From assembly GCA_949126835.1 (NCBI GenBank), contig OX421503.1, positions 1,075,001 through 1,139,000 of the forward strand: a DNA stretch of 64,000 nt. The letters are read 5' to 3'. The position numbers and the translations under genes are program-made. The DNA is from Anisus vortex (taxonomy: Eukaryota; Mollusca; Gastropoda; Planorbidae). Positions 1 through 9,192 of the stretch are shown here, piece by piece. The notes below the pieces were generated by a model that did no database searches, was not told the DNA's origin, and was given only the letters and a program-made list of their open reading frames with translations. How positions within the stretch are numbered: the first letter of the stretch is position 1; the number at the start of each line of letters is the position of its first letter.

Positions 1-188
1 CATCATAAACACGGAATCACAAGATTACCAAGAATCTTTCGCCTTCGTTACTAAAAAGTCAACGAAATGGAAAAAATAAGCCCCGCCCACAAAATCTTGC
101 GTAGGGAGAAAAATATAGAGGGGGGGGGGAATAAGTAATGTGTGTTTCAATATTTGGAACCACCAATATATATATATATATATATACA
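1..188 (+). mobile_element. 3' part of a solo-LTR-like dispersed repeat
   Basis: The first 188 bases resemble the 3' end of the repeat at 55346-56066: the same GCCCCGCCCACAAAATC block, then a G-run, then an AT-rich end finishing in ATACA. The 5' part lies outside the window. The short reading frame on the minus strand here is a by-product of low complexity. The TA dinucleotide run at about 165-186 is part of the repeat end. Confidence 0.55.
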
Positions 189-249
189 TTTTGTTCGCCA
201 TATTTACAGCTCAGAGAAAACCTGACACTTTCTCTTGACAATCCAACGT

Positions 250-525
250 CTATAATATGATGAACCGCTTTCTCAATTTATAAAGCTGAATAAGTGTTGT
301 TGTTTTTCCGTGCGCAGCCAATAACGCTGTTCTAATTGACTCCTAAACTTCCGCTGTAAACAACTTTCGATTTTAATCTTAATTTTTCCATTGAGTAAAT
401 CACAGCAAATTACTAAACTGGAAGTCTAGAGGACAGGGTGAAATCGGAAATTCCGAGACACTTTTTTAAGTTATCAAATAGCAGAAATATCAAAGCAAGT
501 CAGTGGTCTATCTTATTATAGTCTT
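250..525. mobile_element. MITE-like element, family B, copy 1
   Basis: The block starts with TCTATAATATGATGAACCGC and ends with an approximate reverse complement (TATTATAGTCT). It is similar over its whole length to 18132-18446, including the interior TTTCGATTTTAAT stretch. It has no coding capacity. The terminal inverted repeats and small size fit a non-autonomous DNA transposon, but the superfamily cannot be named from the ends. Confidence 0.5.
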
Positions 526-974
526 TGGTCAATTGCACACAATTAACCATATTTGTAGGTATCACTGCACACAAAAAGTTAGATAAATGCATTGCTTAAA
601 ACGTGTGTTTAATTTGAGAAGTATGATTTTTTTTTATTTCCGCAGGCCATAATTATTAAAGCTTGGCTTCCAGATAAATATTTCCAAATTCTACTCAAGA
701 GGTCATATTATGTGAGAATTTTAATTGTAAAGTAACCTTATAATCTAATAGATTTAAAAAAGCAACTATTTTTGTCCATATGTAAACAATACTAAGTTTG
801 CTCGTTTATTTCCCAAGATTTAGGATAAAAATAATTTATATTTCACACCTTACTACACTTTAAATCTACCTGTAACTTTTGTCATCTGAGGTTATCGTTT
901 GACCTTTCTTACAAAGAACAATACATTCATATTGATGGTCTTTTTGCATAGATTTCTTTTGTTCTGTATACAAG
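526..974. other. Non-coding stretch, probably intron
   Basis: AT-rich sequence without a supported exon. A polypyrimidine tract at about 945-970 leads into the acceptor of the exon at 975, so the stretch is most simply an intron of that gene. Confidence 0.4.
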
Positions 975-2215
975 AAAGATAAAAATTTACTGGATATGTT
1001 TCAGGATTTAACTGACGATGAGAAAATTCTTATCAAAGAAGCTATTCAAAAGGTCAGTTTAAGTGACGCTTTGTCCAGCATTTGTAATATATTGTGTGTG
1101 ACATAGTGTTTGTAACATAATGTTTGTAACATATTGTTTTGGAGTAATATTGTTTTGTGTCAAATTGTTTGTGACATATTGTCAGGTGACATTTTTTGAC
1201 ATAAGTTTCTGACATATGTGTGTGTCAATAGGTTTCTGACATAATTTCTTGTGATATTTTGTTAGTGACATATTGTTTTGAGGCAAAATACTTTTCATAT
1301 TGTTTGTGTAATATTTTTTGTGATAAATTGTTTGTGTAATATTTTGTGACATATTGGTTGTGTTACTGTTTGTGACACATGTTTGTTGACATATTGTGAT
1401 GTGTCCTTTTTCTGTCCAGATTCAGCCAATTGTTAAAAACACTATTTTGATTAAAAAAAATTCCTACTAAACAATGTTTATATTTACCTAAAATGAATGC
1501 CTTATAAAGAAGTAAAGATTAAAATCTAAAAAGTTAAAAATAATTTGATATAATATGTCATTAAGTTAATAACTATGTAAAGTTGTGTAGCATTTTAAAA
1601 TCAAAATATATGTTGCCTTTTTCTCGCTACATGAGGATGCATTATTCTTTCATTTGTCATTTACATTAGGTATTCGCATTATAATGATCTTTTCTTAATT
1701 ACTGCTTCAATTATGTTTATGAATAAATCAAGTTTAAAGTGTTTATTGTATCTCATTTATCTAGCTAAAACGCTGGCAGTGCATCGCTGGGTTGTCCTGT
1801 TCGCCAGGTGTGAGAAATGCACCAGTAGAAGTAAGTTTGAAATACATTTTTAAAAAATCGTGTGCTTCGTTCTTTGCATTAAAAGGAATCTTATATGAAA
1901 TTTACATTTTAGAGATATGATTCTATCTCATATTTTTCTTTGTTTCCCAAATTAAAGTCTTTGGCCAAAGGACCGACAAATGGCACAAGTCCTGATTTAG
2001 GTTCAGTAAGTTAGAATTTTATTTTCTATCAGCCGGAAATAATACATTCATTTTGGGTATGTCATAGGTTTGTGTTTAGAGCTTTTTGAATTGATTTTTA
2101 AACATGTTTTTTTTCTTCATATTTCCTTTAGGCCATCGAACTTTCCGCCTTCCCCCCAGCAGTGATTGGCACCAGTGAGATATTCGTGGAACGACAAAGG
2201 ACACCACTGTGTTAG
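975..2215 (+). CDS. 3' exons of an unrecognised multi-exon gene
   Basis: Four short exons are read from splice sites and phase: 975-1052, 1765-1830, 1958-2005 and 2132-2215. Each donor/acceptor pair obeys GT-AG and every intron is phase 0, so the exons join into one frame of 26, 22, 16 and 27 residues before a TAG stop at 2213-2215. The encoded C-terminus is acidic then Pro/Ser-rich (for example DMFQDLTDDEKI and FPPAVIGTSEIF) and has no domain I recognise. The stop codon lies inside the first unit of the 45-bp minisatellite that follows, so the repeat sets the C-terminus. The upstream exons are outside or unseen. It could be the cytoplasmic tail of a membrane protein, but nothing shows this. 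The phase agreement makes coding likely; the product is unknown. Confidence 0.5.
1081..1400. repeat. Degenerate TGTTTGTGACATAT-type tandem repeat
   Basis: About 320 bases made of imperfect copies of a 14-20 base motif around TTGTTTGTGACATA. It sits in the first intron of the gene ending at 2215. Confidence 0.6.
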
Positions 2216-2635
2216 AAACAATGTTGATGCTAGTAAAGACAAAGGACACCACTGTGTTAGAAACAATTTTGATGCTAGTAAAGACAAAGGACACCACTGT
2301 GTTAGAAACAATGTTGATGCTAGTAAAGACAAAGGACACCACTATGTTAGAAACAATGTTGATGCTAGTAAAGACAAAGGACACCACTGTGTTAGAAACA
2401 ATGTTGATGCTAGTAAAGACAAAGGACACCACTGTGTTAGAAACAATGTTGATGCTAGTAAAGACAAAGGACACCACTATGTTAGAAACAATGTTGATGC
2501 TAGTAAAGACAAAGGACACCACTATGTTAGAAACAGTGTTGATGCTAGTAAAGACAAAGGACACCACTATGTTAGAAACAGTGTTGATGCTAGTAAAGAC
2601 AAAGGACACCACTATGTTAGAAACAGTGTTGATGC
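2192..2635 (+). repeat. 45-bp minisatellite, left half
   Basis: About ten tandem copies of a 45-base unit containing GATGCTAGTAAAGACAAAGG. They differ at a few fixed positions (TGT/TAT, AAT/AGT). Because 45 is a multiple of three, three frames stay open through the array, giving long repetitive reading frames on both strands. The first unit overlaps the last codons and stop of the upstream gene. The array is cut at 2635 by the LTR retrotransposon and continues at 9193. Confidence 0.9.
2632..2635. repeat. Target-site duplication of the LTR element (left)
   Basis: ATGC directly before the 5' LTR equals ATGC directly after the 3' LTR at 9193-9196. A 4-base duplication is within the usual range for Ty3/gypsy integrases, and the phase of the 45-bp repeat is restored across it. 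Confidence 0.8.
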
Positions 2636-3261
2636 TGTTATGTGTTTAGATTATATCTTGTTTCCCTCCTATGTAACTAACTGCACCACTGCCAGGGCCC
2701 TAGTCCTGACCTCTAGTTGAACTCTGCTACTGTCGCGTCAAGAATTGTTGTTTACTAGAGTGTACCTAGATCATTCTTTCACCGTCTGGAACATGTTAGA
2801 AAGAGATGTTGACAATTTTTGTGAGTTATTCTTAGCCTACTTTTATTCCAGAAATCTCTAACATGTATAGTATAAATATAGGAGATTCGCGTGATAGAAG
2901 GAAGTTTTTACATCGATGTAGTATTCTTGAGTCTTGGTTTAAGCATATTGTAAGCGCATCAGTGGCAGAGCTGTATTGTATCTTTTATGTACCTGTACGC
3001 ATTATTACATTGTTGTTTTATTCTATTGTAAGGATATTCGTGAGTTGATTTTTCTTTTCTATTTTTCTTTTGATATTAATTTGACTTAGTAAATAAATTG
3101 TTTTAAAATTGGTATCGTCTGAAGGGTTGTTTTATTAAATAAATTATTTTAATTTTTATTAATTAAGTTAGCTACAAATAATTAATATTGTTTGTTATTT
3201 ATTACAACCTCTTTAACGAGACCACTTAATTTAAATTTAATACTACAGGAGGTCTGTAATA
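2636..3261 (+). repeat. 5' LTR
   Basis: 626 bases starting TGTTATG and ending GTAATA, aligned end to end with 8567-9192. One substitution seen (2705). The left edge is fixed by the minisatellite phase and the ATGC duplication. Confidence 0.92.
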
Positions 3262-3265
3262 AAAT

Positions 3266-3278
3266 TGGGGGCTCTTCC
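3266..3278 (+). promoter_or_regulatory. Primer-binding site, tRNA-Pro type
   Basis: TGGGGGCTCTTCC a few bases after the LTR matches the 3' end complement of tRNA-Pro as used by many gypsy-like and retroviral elements (TGGGGGCTCGTCC), with one mismatch. Confidence 0.65.
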
Positions 3279-3434
3279 TACGGATATAAATATTATATAA
3301 TATTTATTCATAGAAAAGAAATTTAAAATTTTCTTTAACTTTTCTTTAGACGATACCAAGTTTTATACATTGTAAGTGCTGACCAAAAACTTTTCTCTCT
3401 TAGTTGATTGTTTAAATTAAGGTTATACATTAAC

Positions 3435-3731
3435 ATGGATTATCAGGCTTTCATTGCTAATCCATCTTTGCAAGAACTCGACCAATGCAGCAGAAAGGAT
3501 CTGTTGGCTATTTCTAAACTTTTAGGACTCAAAATCAAATCTAGTGCTGTAAAACAAGTTATTAGAGATAGTATAGTCCTACATTTCGTCAACGAAGAAT
3601 TTTTGCCAGAAGAGGCGTTATCCACAATTAGTAGAGAAGGAAACGAAAACACACCCAATGTTGTAGATTTAGAAATACAGCTAAAAATTAAGCAGTTGGA
3701 AATTGAAGCACAAAAAAAGAAGCACACTTAG
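3435..3731 (+). CDS. gag: Gag N-terminal segment, interrupted by frame change
   Basis: 98 codons from the ATG at 3435. The segment begins MDYQAFIANPSLQELD, carries a small helical domain (to about residue 65), and then enters a charged coiled coil (LEIQLKIKQLEIEAQ). The frame ends at TAG 3729-3731, but the coiled coil plainly continues in the -1 frame, which is the frame of the 3752-8134 ORF. At the change point is A-AAA-AAG (3713-3719), a canonical -1 slippery heptamer that is also a 7-A run prone to indels. The related element at 28725-35085 has an uninterrupted Gag start, which favours an indel over programmed shifting. The TTG 27 bases upstream is not needed. Confidence 0.75.
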   Translation: MDYQAFIANPSLQELDQCSRKDLLAISKLLGLKIKSSAVKQVIRDSIVLHFVNEEFLPEEALSTISREGNENTPNVVDLEIQLKIKQLEIEAQKKKHT

Positions 3732-3751
3732 CACAAAAAGAAATAGAACGG

Positions 3752-6700
3752 GTGAGATGTGAGAAAGAAATAGAATTAAAGAAATTAGAAATAAGCTCTA
3801 AAACTCCAACAGATCTTCCTACCACCAATCAGAATGTGGACCCAGCTAAATACTTAAAACTTATTCCACGTTTTGTGGGAAATGTGGATAATTATTTTGT
3901 TCAATTTGAACTTGTTGCCAAAAATTTTGCTATTCCTGAAACGCTGTGGTCCTCGCTGTTACAAACTGTTCTGACTGGTAGGGCTGCAGAGGTGTTCTGC
4001 TCACTCACTGGGGAACAACAAAGGGACTACCAAGTTGCTAAGCAACTAATTTTGAAATCTTTTGAACTTGTCCCTGAGGCTTATCGAAAACAGTTCCGTG
4101 AACTGCGTAAACTGGATGGCCAGACCCATGTTGAGTTCTTACGAGAAAAGCAGAGAAGGCTAGATCGCTGGCTGACATCTAAAGAGATTGGTACTGACTA
4201 TTCAAAGCTCAAGAACTTGATTCTGATGGAGGAGTTTAAGAATTGTGTCCGGCTGGACGTCCGAACACATATGGCAGACCGTGGCGAAGATGATGTGTAC
4301 AAGGCAGCAGTGTTGGCCGACGACTTCGTCATCTCCCATCAGTTCGCAAAGTCCACAGCCGATGTTAGGCCGAAGCAGCCGAAACTGCCCGAAGAAACAA
4401 ACAGCACTTCAATGAAAAACACTCATGAAAAGAAGGTGACACAACCAAAAGCCTCATGCACATACTGCAAGAAAGAAGGACATAAAGTGGAAAAATGCTA
4501 TAAATTGAAAAGGAAAAACGAAAAGGCTTCTCCGAAACCTACTTTATGTGCCGTGTCCTATACAACAGAACAATTTTTACACACTCAAGCTAATGATACT
4601 AAGCCTGCCACACCAAGCTCTACTGACTCTACTACATCGTCAACATACTCATCAAAGAGTTCTTCTACATCGTCAAGATGTTCTACACTTTCATCAAAGT
4701 GTTCTACTACATCGTCAAGATGTCCTCAATACTCGTCAAAGAGTTCTAATACATCGTCAAGATGTCCTCAATACACAACAAAGTGTTCTACTACATCGTC
4801 AAGATGTTCTCCACACTCATCCGAGTGTTCCACTACATCGTCAAGATGTCCTCAATACACGTCAAAGTGTTCCACTACATCGTCAAGATGTCCTCAATAC
4901 ACATCAAAGTGTTCTACTACATCATCAAGATGTTCTCACGACTCCGAATCGAGTTTATCAACTACATCACCCAGATGTTCACAAGACTACAACACAAGTT
5001 TGTCAACTACATCACCAAGATGTTCTCAAGACTCCATCGAGAGTTCTAACAAAGTCCAGATGTCTACATCAGTCACCCCTGATGTTTTAGAGGAGTTCAA
5101 GCCTTTCATTTCGGAAGGATTTATATCACTACCAGGTGATCATACCAGTCTGCGACCTGTAACAATTTTGAGAGACACAGGTGCCTCGCAATCGCTACTG
5201 CTTGAAGGCATTCTTCCCTTATCAAACGCAACTGCAACGGGGAAAAGCATACTCTTAAGAGGCGTAGAACTGGGTTGCCTAGATGTACCTCTCCATCTCA
5301 TTGATCTCAAGTCAGATCTTGTTTCTGGACCAACATTACCATTGGAAGGCATCTCGTTGTTGCTAGGCAATGACTTAGCTGGTGGGAAGGTTATCGCCGA
5401 ACCCATTGTCACTCATGAACCTCAACTATCTGCACCTGAAGAAGAAGATGATCCAGAATTATATCCAGCATGTGCGGTAACTAGAGCCATGAGTTCACAA
5501 ATCTCCAAAGAAAGGAGTACTTCCAAAAATAAATCAAACATTGAAGTGGACCTTGAGACCACATTCTTCTCCAAACTCGACGAAGATCCGATATCAATCT
5601 CAGAAAAGCCGGTATCAACTCGAGAACAGTTGATCGAGGAACAGAAAAGGGATCCTGAGTTAGACAAACTCCGAGAAAACGCTTTGTCACCTCAAGAAGC
5701 TGAAGAAGTACCTATATGTTACTACGTCAAAGATGATGTACTTCTAAGAAAGTTTCGACCACCAGACGCATCTGCAGATGAAGACTGGAGAGTTGTCCAT
5801 CAAATTGTTGTGCCTGAGAAATATCGTGCTGACATTCTGAATATGGCACACGATTCTCCACTGTCGGGTCATCTAGGCGTCAACAAGACGTATCAGAAGA
5901 TAACAAGTCACTTCTTTTGGCCTGGATTAAAGAAGCACGTCATTGAATACTGCAGATCGTGTCACCCTTGTCAAATGGTTGGCAAGCCAAATCAAACGAT
6001 TCCTGTAGCTCCTCTCAAGCCGATTCCAACATTCGAAGAACCTTTCAGTCGAGTCATCATTGACTGCGTTGGACCTCTTCCAAAAACTAAAGCAGGTCAT
6101 CAATACCTACTAACCATTATGTGTGCTTCGACAAGATTTCCGGAGGCAGTTCCTTTGAGAAACATTAAAGCTCCTAACGTTGTCAGGGCACTCACAAAAT
6201 TCTTCACTCTATTTGGTCTACCTAAGTCCATACAGTCGGATCAAGGATCTAATTTCAAAGCCACTCTTTTCAAACAAGTAATGGACCAATTGGGCATTAA
6301 ACACTGCATGTCAAGTGCATATCATCCTGAGTCGCAGGGAGCCCTTGAACGTTTCCATCAGACCCTGAAGAACATGATAAGAACCTATTGCCATGAACAT
6401 GAGAAGGACTGGGATGAAGGAATACACATGCTACTGTTTGCAGCCCGTGAAGCCGTCCAGGAGTCTTTAGGCTTCAGTCCGTTTGAATTGGTGTTTGGCC
6501 ATACGGTTCGCGGTCCTTTAAAATATCTCAAAGAAATGTGGATGTCTCCGACACCCACTGAGGGACTTTTAGACCATGTCTTAAAAATTAAAAGTAGACT
6601 TTATGATGCCTGTAATTTAGCCAAAACAAATTTAAAGGAAAGCCAGTCTAAAATGAAAAACTGGTATGATAAAAAGGCCAGATTTAGATTGTTTGCCCCA

Positions 6701-8134
6701 GGGGACAAGGTTTTGGTATTTTTACCTTTACCTGGTCAACCATTACAAGCTAGATACTTTGGTCCATATGAGATAGAATCAAAAGTCAATGATTTAAATT
6801 ATATTATTAAAACTCCAGACAGGAGAAAGAAAAGGCAACTTTGCCATGTAAATATGTTAAAGAAATATGTCTGTAGAAATTCAGAAACAGATAGCAAGAA
6901 TGTATCTGACCAGGTACAGTGTAATTTAAATGTAACCCCTGTTGTTCCTCCTGATATTGTAAAGGAGAAATTTGGTCAGTACAAATTGCCAAATTCTTTT
7001 ATACTTAAAAATTTGGATCAAAAGCTGTCACATCTGCCACTGAAAGAGAAGATTGTAATTGAAAATGTAATTAAGGATTTTTGTAATATATTTCCTGATG
7101 TGCCAAATAAGACTAATTTAATTGTACATGATGTTGATGTTGGTGATGCAACTCCGGTCAAGCAACACCCATATAGAGTTAATCCTGAAAAGTTAGAAGT
7201 TCTTAGATCTGAAATAAAGTATATGCTTGATAATGACATTATTGAACCAAGCTCAAGCAATTGGAGCTCACCTTGTGTTTTGATCCCTAAACCAGACAAA
7301 ACATTTAGATTCTGTACAGATTATAGGAAGGTAAATACTTTTACAAAATCTGATTCCTTTCCAATTCCTAGAATTGATGATCTTATTGATCGTATTGGTG
7401 ATGCCACCTACATTACCAAGATTGATTTATTATCAGGATATTGGCAGGTACCTCTATCAGACCGTGCCAAAGAAATATCAGCATTTGTTACACCAGATGG
7501 GTTGTATCAATATAAGGTTATGCCTTTTGGGATAAAAAATGCCCCTGCTACTTTTCAAAGAATGATTAATAACCTCATTGCTGACCAGGTTAATTGCAAT
7601 GCCTACATTGATGATGTAATTATTTACAGCAAAGATTTTTTACATCATGATAAGCAGTTAAGATCTCTTTTTGAAAAATTGTCAAAAGCCAATTTAACTG
7701 TTAATTTGAATAAGAGTGAATTTTGTCATGCTCATGTAGAATACTTGGGTTATGTTGTGGGACAGGGTCATATAAAACCTGTCACTGCTAAAGTTGAAGC
7801 TATTAAAGCACTCCCTACTCCCACTGATAGAAAACAACTCAGAAGATTTTTGGGAATGGCTGGTTATTATAGAAAGTTTTGCCAAAACTTTTCCATAATT
7901 GCCAATCCTTTAACAAATCTGTTGAAAAAGAATGTTAAATTTCTATGGACAGATTCTTGTCAAAAAGCCTTTGAACAACTTAAAGTTGTATTATCTCAAT
8001 CTCCCATTCTATTGGCTCCTAATTTTCAAAAACAATTTAAATTAGCAGTAGATGCCAGTGACATTGGGATAGGTGCTGTTCTTTTTCAGGAAGACAATCT
8101 TCATATAGACCATCCAATATGTTTTTTTTTCTAA
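3752..8134 (+). CDS. gag-pol: Gag-Pol polyprotein (Gag, PR, IN, RT, start of RNase H)
   Basis: An open frame of 1460 codons with no ATG at its nominal start (GTG); it really continues the Gag at 3435 by a -1 change. Order by residue: SCAN-like capsid segment (about 30-190), zinc knuckle CTYCKKEGHKVEKC (about 235-250, CX2CX4HX4C), a Ser/Cys-rich repetitive spacer (about 285-435), protease ILRDTGAS (about 472-480), integrase H2C2 zinc region (about 700-742) and core with D771, D830 and E866 (35 residues between the last two), GPY/F-type C-terminal module (about 1009-1045), reverse transcriptase with FRFCTDYRKVN and YIDD (1285-1288), then the first RNase H strand VDASDIGIGAVLFQED. It stops at 8134 because of a 9-T run. 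All catalytic residues I can check are present. Integrase upstream of RT is the Gmr1 arrangement. Confidence 0.93.
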   Translation: MRCEKEIELKKLEISSKTPTDLPTTNQNVDPAKYLKLIPRFVGNVDNYFVQFELVAKNFAIPETLWSSLLQTVLTGRAAEVFCSLTGEQQRDYQVAKQLILKSFELVPEAYRKQFRELRKLDGQTHVEFLREKQRRLDRWLTSKEIGTDYSKLKNLILMEEFKNCVRLDVRTHMADRGEDDVYKAAVLADDFVISHQFAKSTADVRPKQPKLPEETNSTSMKNTHEKKVTQPKASCTYCKKEGHKVEKCYKLKRKNEKASPKPTLCAVSYTTEQFLHTQANDTKPATPSSTDSTTSSTYSSKSSSTSSRCSTLSSKCSTTSSRCPQYSSKSSNTSSRCPQYTTKCSTTSSRCSPHSSECSTTSSRCPQYTSKCSTTSSRCPQYTSKCSTTSSRCSHDSESSLSTTSPRCSQDYNTSLSTTSPRCSQDSIESSNKVQMSTSVTPDVLEEFKPFISEGFISLPGDHTSLRPVTILRDTGASQSLLLEGILPLSNATATGKSILLRGVELGCLDVPLHLIDLKSDLVSGPTLPLEGISLLLGNDLAGGKVIAEPIVTHEPQLSAPEEEDDPELYPACAVTRAMSSQISKERSTSKNKSNIEVDLETTFFSKLDEDPISISEKPVSTREQLIEEQKRDPELDKLRENALSPQEAEEVPICYYVKDDVLLRKFRPPDASADEDWRVVHQIVVPEKYRADILNMAHDSPLSGHLGVNKTYQKITSHFFWPGLKKHVIEYCRSCHPCQMVGKPNQTIPVAPLKPIPTFEEPFSRVIIDCVGPLPKTKAGHQYLLTIMCASTRFPEAVPLRNIKAPNVVRALTKFFTLFGLPKSIQSDQGSNFKATLFKQVMDQLGIKHCMSSAYHPESQGALERFHQTLKNMIRTYCHEHEKDWDEGIHMLLFAAREAVQESLGFSPFELVFGHTVRGPLKYLKEMWMSPTPTEGLLDHVLKIKSRLYDACNLAKTNLKESQSKMKNWYDKKARFRLFAPGDKVLVFLPLPGQPLQARYFGPYEIESKVNDLNYIIKTPDRRKKRQLCHVNMLKKYVCRNSETDSKNVSDQVQCNLNVTPVVPPDIVKEKFGQYKLPNSFILKNLDQKLSHLPLKEKIVIENVIKDFCNIFPDVPNKTNLIVHDVDVGDATPVKQHPYRVNPEKLEVLRSEIKYMLDNDIIEPSSSNWSSPCVLIPKPDKTFRFCTDYRKVNTFTKSDSFPIPRIDDLIDRIGDATYITKIDLLSGYWQVPLSDRAKEISAFVTPDGLYQYKVMPFGIKNAPATFQRMINNLIADQVNCNAYIDDVIIYSKDFLHHDKQLRSLFEKLSKANLTVNLNKSEFCHAHVEYLGYVVGQGHIKPVTAKVEAIKALPTPTDRKQLRRFLGMAGYYRKFCQNFSIIANPLTNLLKKNVKFLWTDSCQKAFEQLKVVLSQSPILLAPNFQKQFKLAVDASDIGIGAVLFQEDNLHIDHPICFFF
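4605..5050 (+). repeat. In-frame Ser/Thr/Cys-rich minisatellite in Gag-Pol
   Basis: Imperfect tandem units of about 42 bases encode roughly 14-residue repeats around STTSSRCPQYTSKC, between the zinc knuckle and the protease. Each unit carries two cysteines. The repeat stays open in other frames too, which produces shadow ORFs. Confidence 0.85.
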
Positions 8135-8408
8135 GAAGTTTAATACTCATCAAAGAAATTACTCTACTGTAGAAAAGGAATGTTTAGGACTTATCCTATC
8201 CCTTCAACAATTTGAATTCTATGTTAAGGGCTCAAATATACCTGTACTGGTTTTCACAGACCATAATCCTTTAACATTTTTACACAAAATGAGTTGTAAA
8301 AATCAACGATTGTTAAGATGGAGTTTATTTTTACAGGAATATAATCTAAATATTCAACATATCAAAGGCATTGATAATGTTATTGCTGACACATTATCCC
8401 GCTGTTAA
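8135..8408 (+). pseudogene. C-terminal RNase H part, out of frame
   Basis: After the stop at 8132-8134, the next frame encodes the expected remainder of RNase H and the polyprotein end (motifs STVEKECLGLI, VFTDHNPLTFL, IKGIDNVIADTLSR) up to TAA 8406-8408. The break coincides with a run of nine T (8122-8130), so a single-base length change explains it. Confidence 0.8.
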
Positions 8409-8556
8409 AAAAATAATTTATTATTATGTTTATTATTGTACATCCGGTAACATCCTGTTTAATGTACTACTACAGTATATTTAGTGTATCTTATACATTT
8501 TTAATTAAGCTGTAAAAAGATTTACATTTCTTACTAAATGTAAACTTTTTATTTTT

Positions 8557-8566
8557 AGGAGGGAGG
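8557..8566 (+). promoter_or_regulatory. Polypurine tract
   Basis: AGGAGGGAGG lies immediately before the 3' LTR, where plus-strand DNA priming is expected in LTR retrotransposons. Confidence 0.8.
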
Positions 8567-9192
8567 TGTTATGTGTTTAGATTATATCTTGTTTCCCTCC
8601 TATGTAACTAACTGCACCACTGCCAGGGCCCTAGTTCTGACCTCTAGTTGAACTCTGCTACTGTCGCGTCAAGAATTGTTGTTTACTAGAGTGTACCTAG
8701 ATCATTCTTTCACCGTCTGGAACATGTTAGAAAGAGATGTTGACAATTTTTGTGAGTTATTCTTAGCCTACTTTTATTCCAGAAATCTCTAACATGTATA
8801 GTATAAATATAGGAGATTCGCGTGATAGAAGGAAGTTTTTACATCGATGTAGTATTCTTGAGTCTTGGTTTAAGCATATTGTAAGCGCATCAGTGGCAGA
8901 GCTGTATTGTATCTTTTATGTACCTGTACGCATTATTACATTGTTGTTTTATTCTATTGTAAGGATATTCGTGAGTTGATTTTTCTTTTCTATTTTTCTT
9001 TTGATATTAATTTGACTTAGTAAATAAATTGTTTTAAAATTGGTATCGTCTGAAGGGTTGTTTTATTAAATAAATTATTTTAATTTTTATTAATTAAGTT
9101 AGCTACAAATAATTAATATTGTTTGTTATTTATTACAACCTCTTTAACGAGACCACTTAATTTAAATTTAATACTACAGGAGGTCTGTAATA
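8567..9192 (+). repeat. 3' LTR
   Basis: 626 bases, identical to 2636-3261 except at 8636. It is followed directly by the ATGC target duplication and the resumed 45-bp minisatellite. Confidence 0.92.

Larger units (their letters stand above)
2636..9192 (+). mobile_element. Gmr1-like Ty3/gypsy LTR retrotransposon, near-intact
   Basis: Complete element: 626-base LTRs at both ends, primer-binding site, gag, protease, integrase, reverse transcriptase, RNase H and polypurine tract. The domain order puts integrase before reverse transcriptase, the hallmark of the Gmr1 lineage first described in Atlantic cod and unlike typical Ty3/gypsy elements. The two LTRs differ at one base (C at 2705, T at 8636), so the insertion is very recent. 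Two homopolymer-associated frame breaks (near 3712-3719 and 8121-8131) interrupt the coding region. It may be inactive, or the breaks may be sequencing errors. It sits inside the 45-bp minisatellite. Confidence 0.93.

Noticed and set aside
2076..2720. Long repetitive reading frames across the 45-bp array as a structural protein gene
   Set aside because: All three open frames follow from a stop-free unit with length divisible by three. No splice, promoter or start support was seen.
2863..3048. 61-codon frame present in both LTRs as a gene
   Set aside because: It lies wholly inside the LTR and is duplicated only because the LTR is. No evidence of selection or a known LTR-encoded protein.
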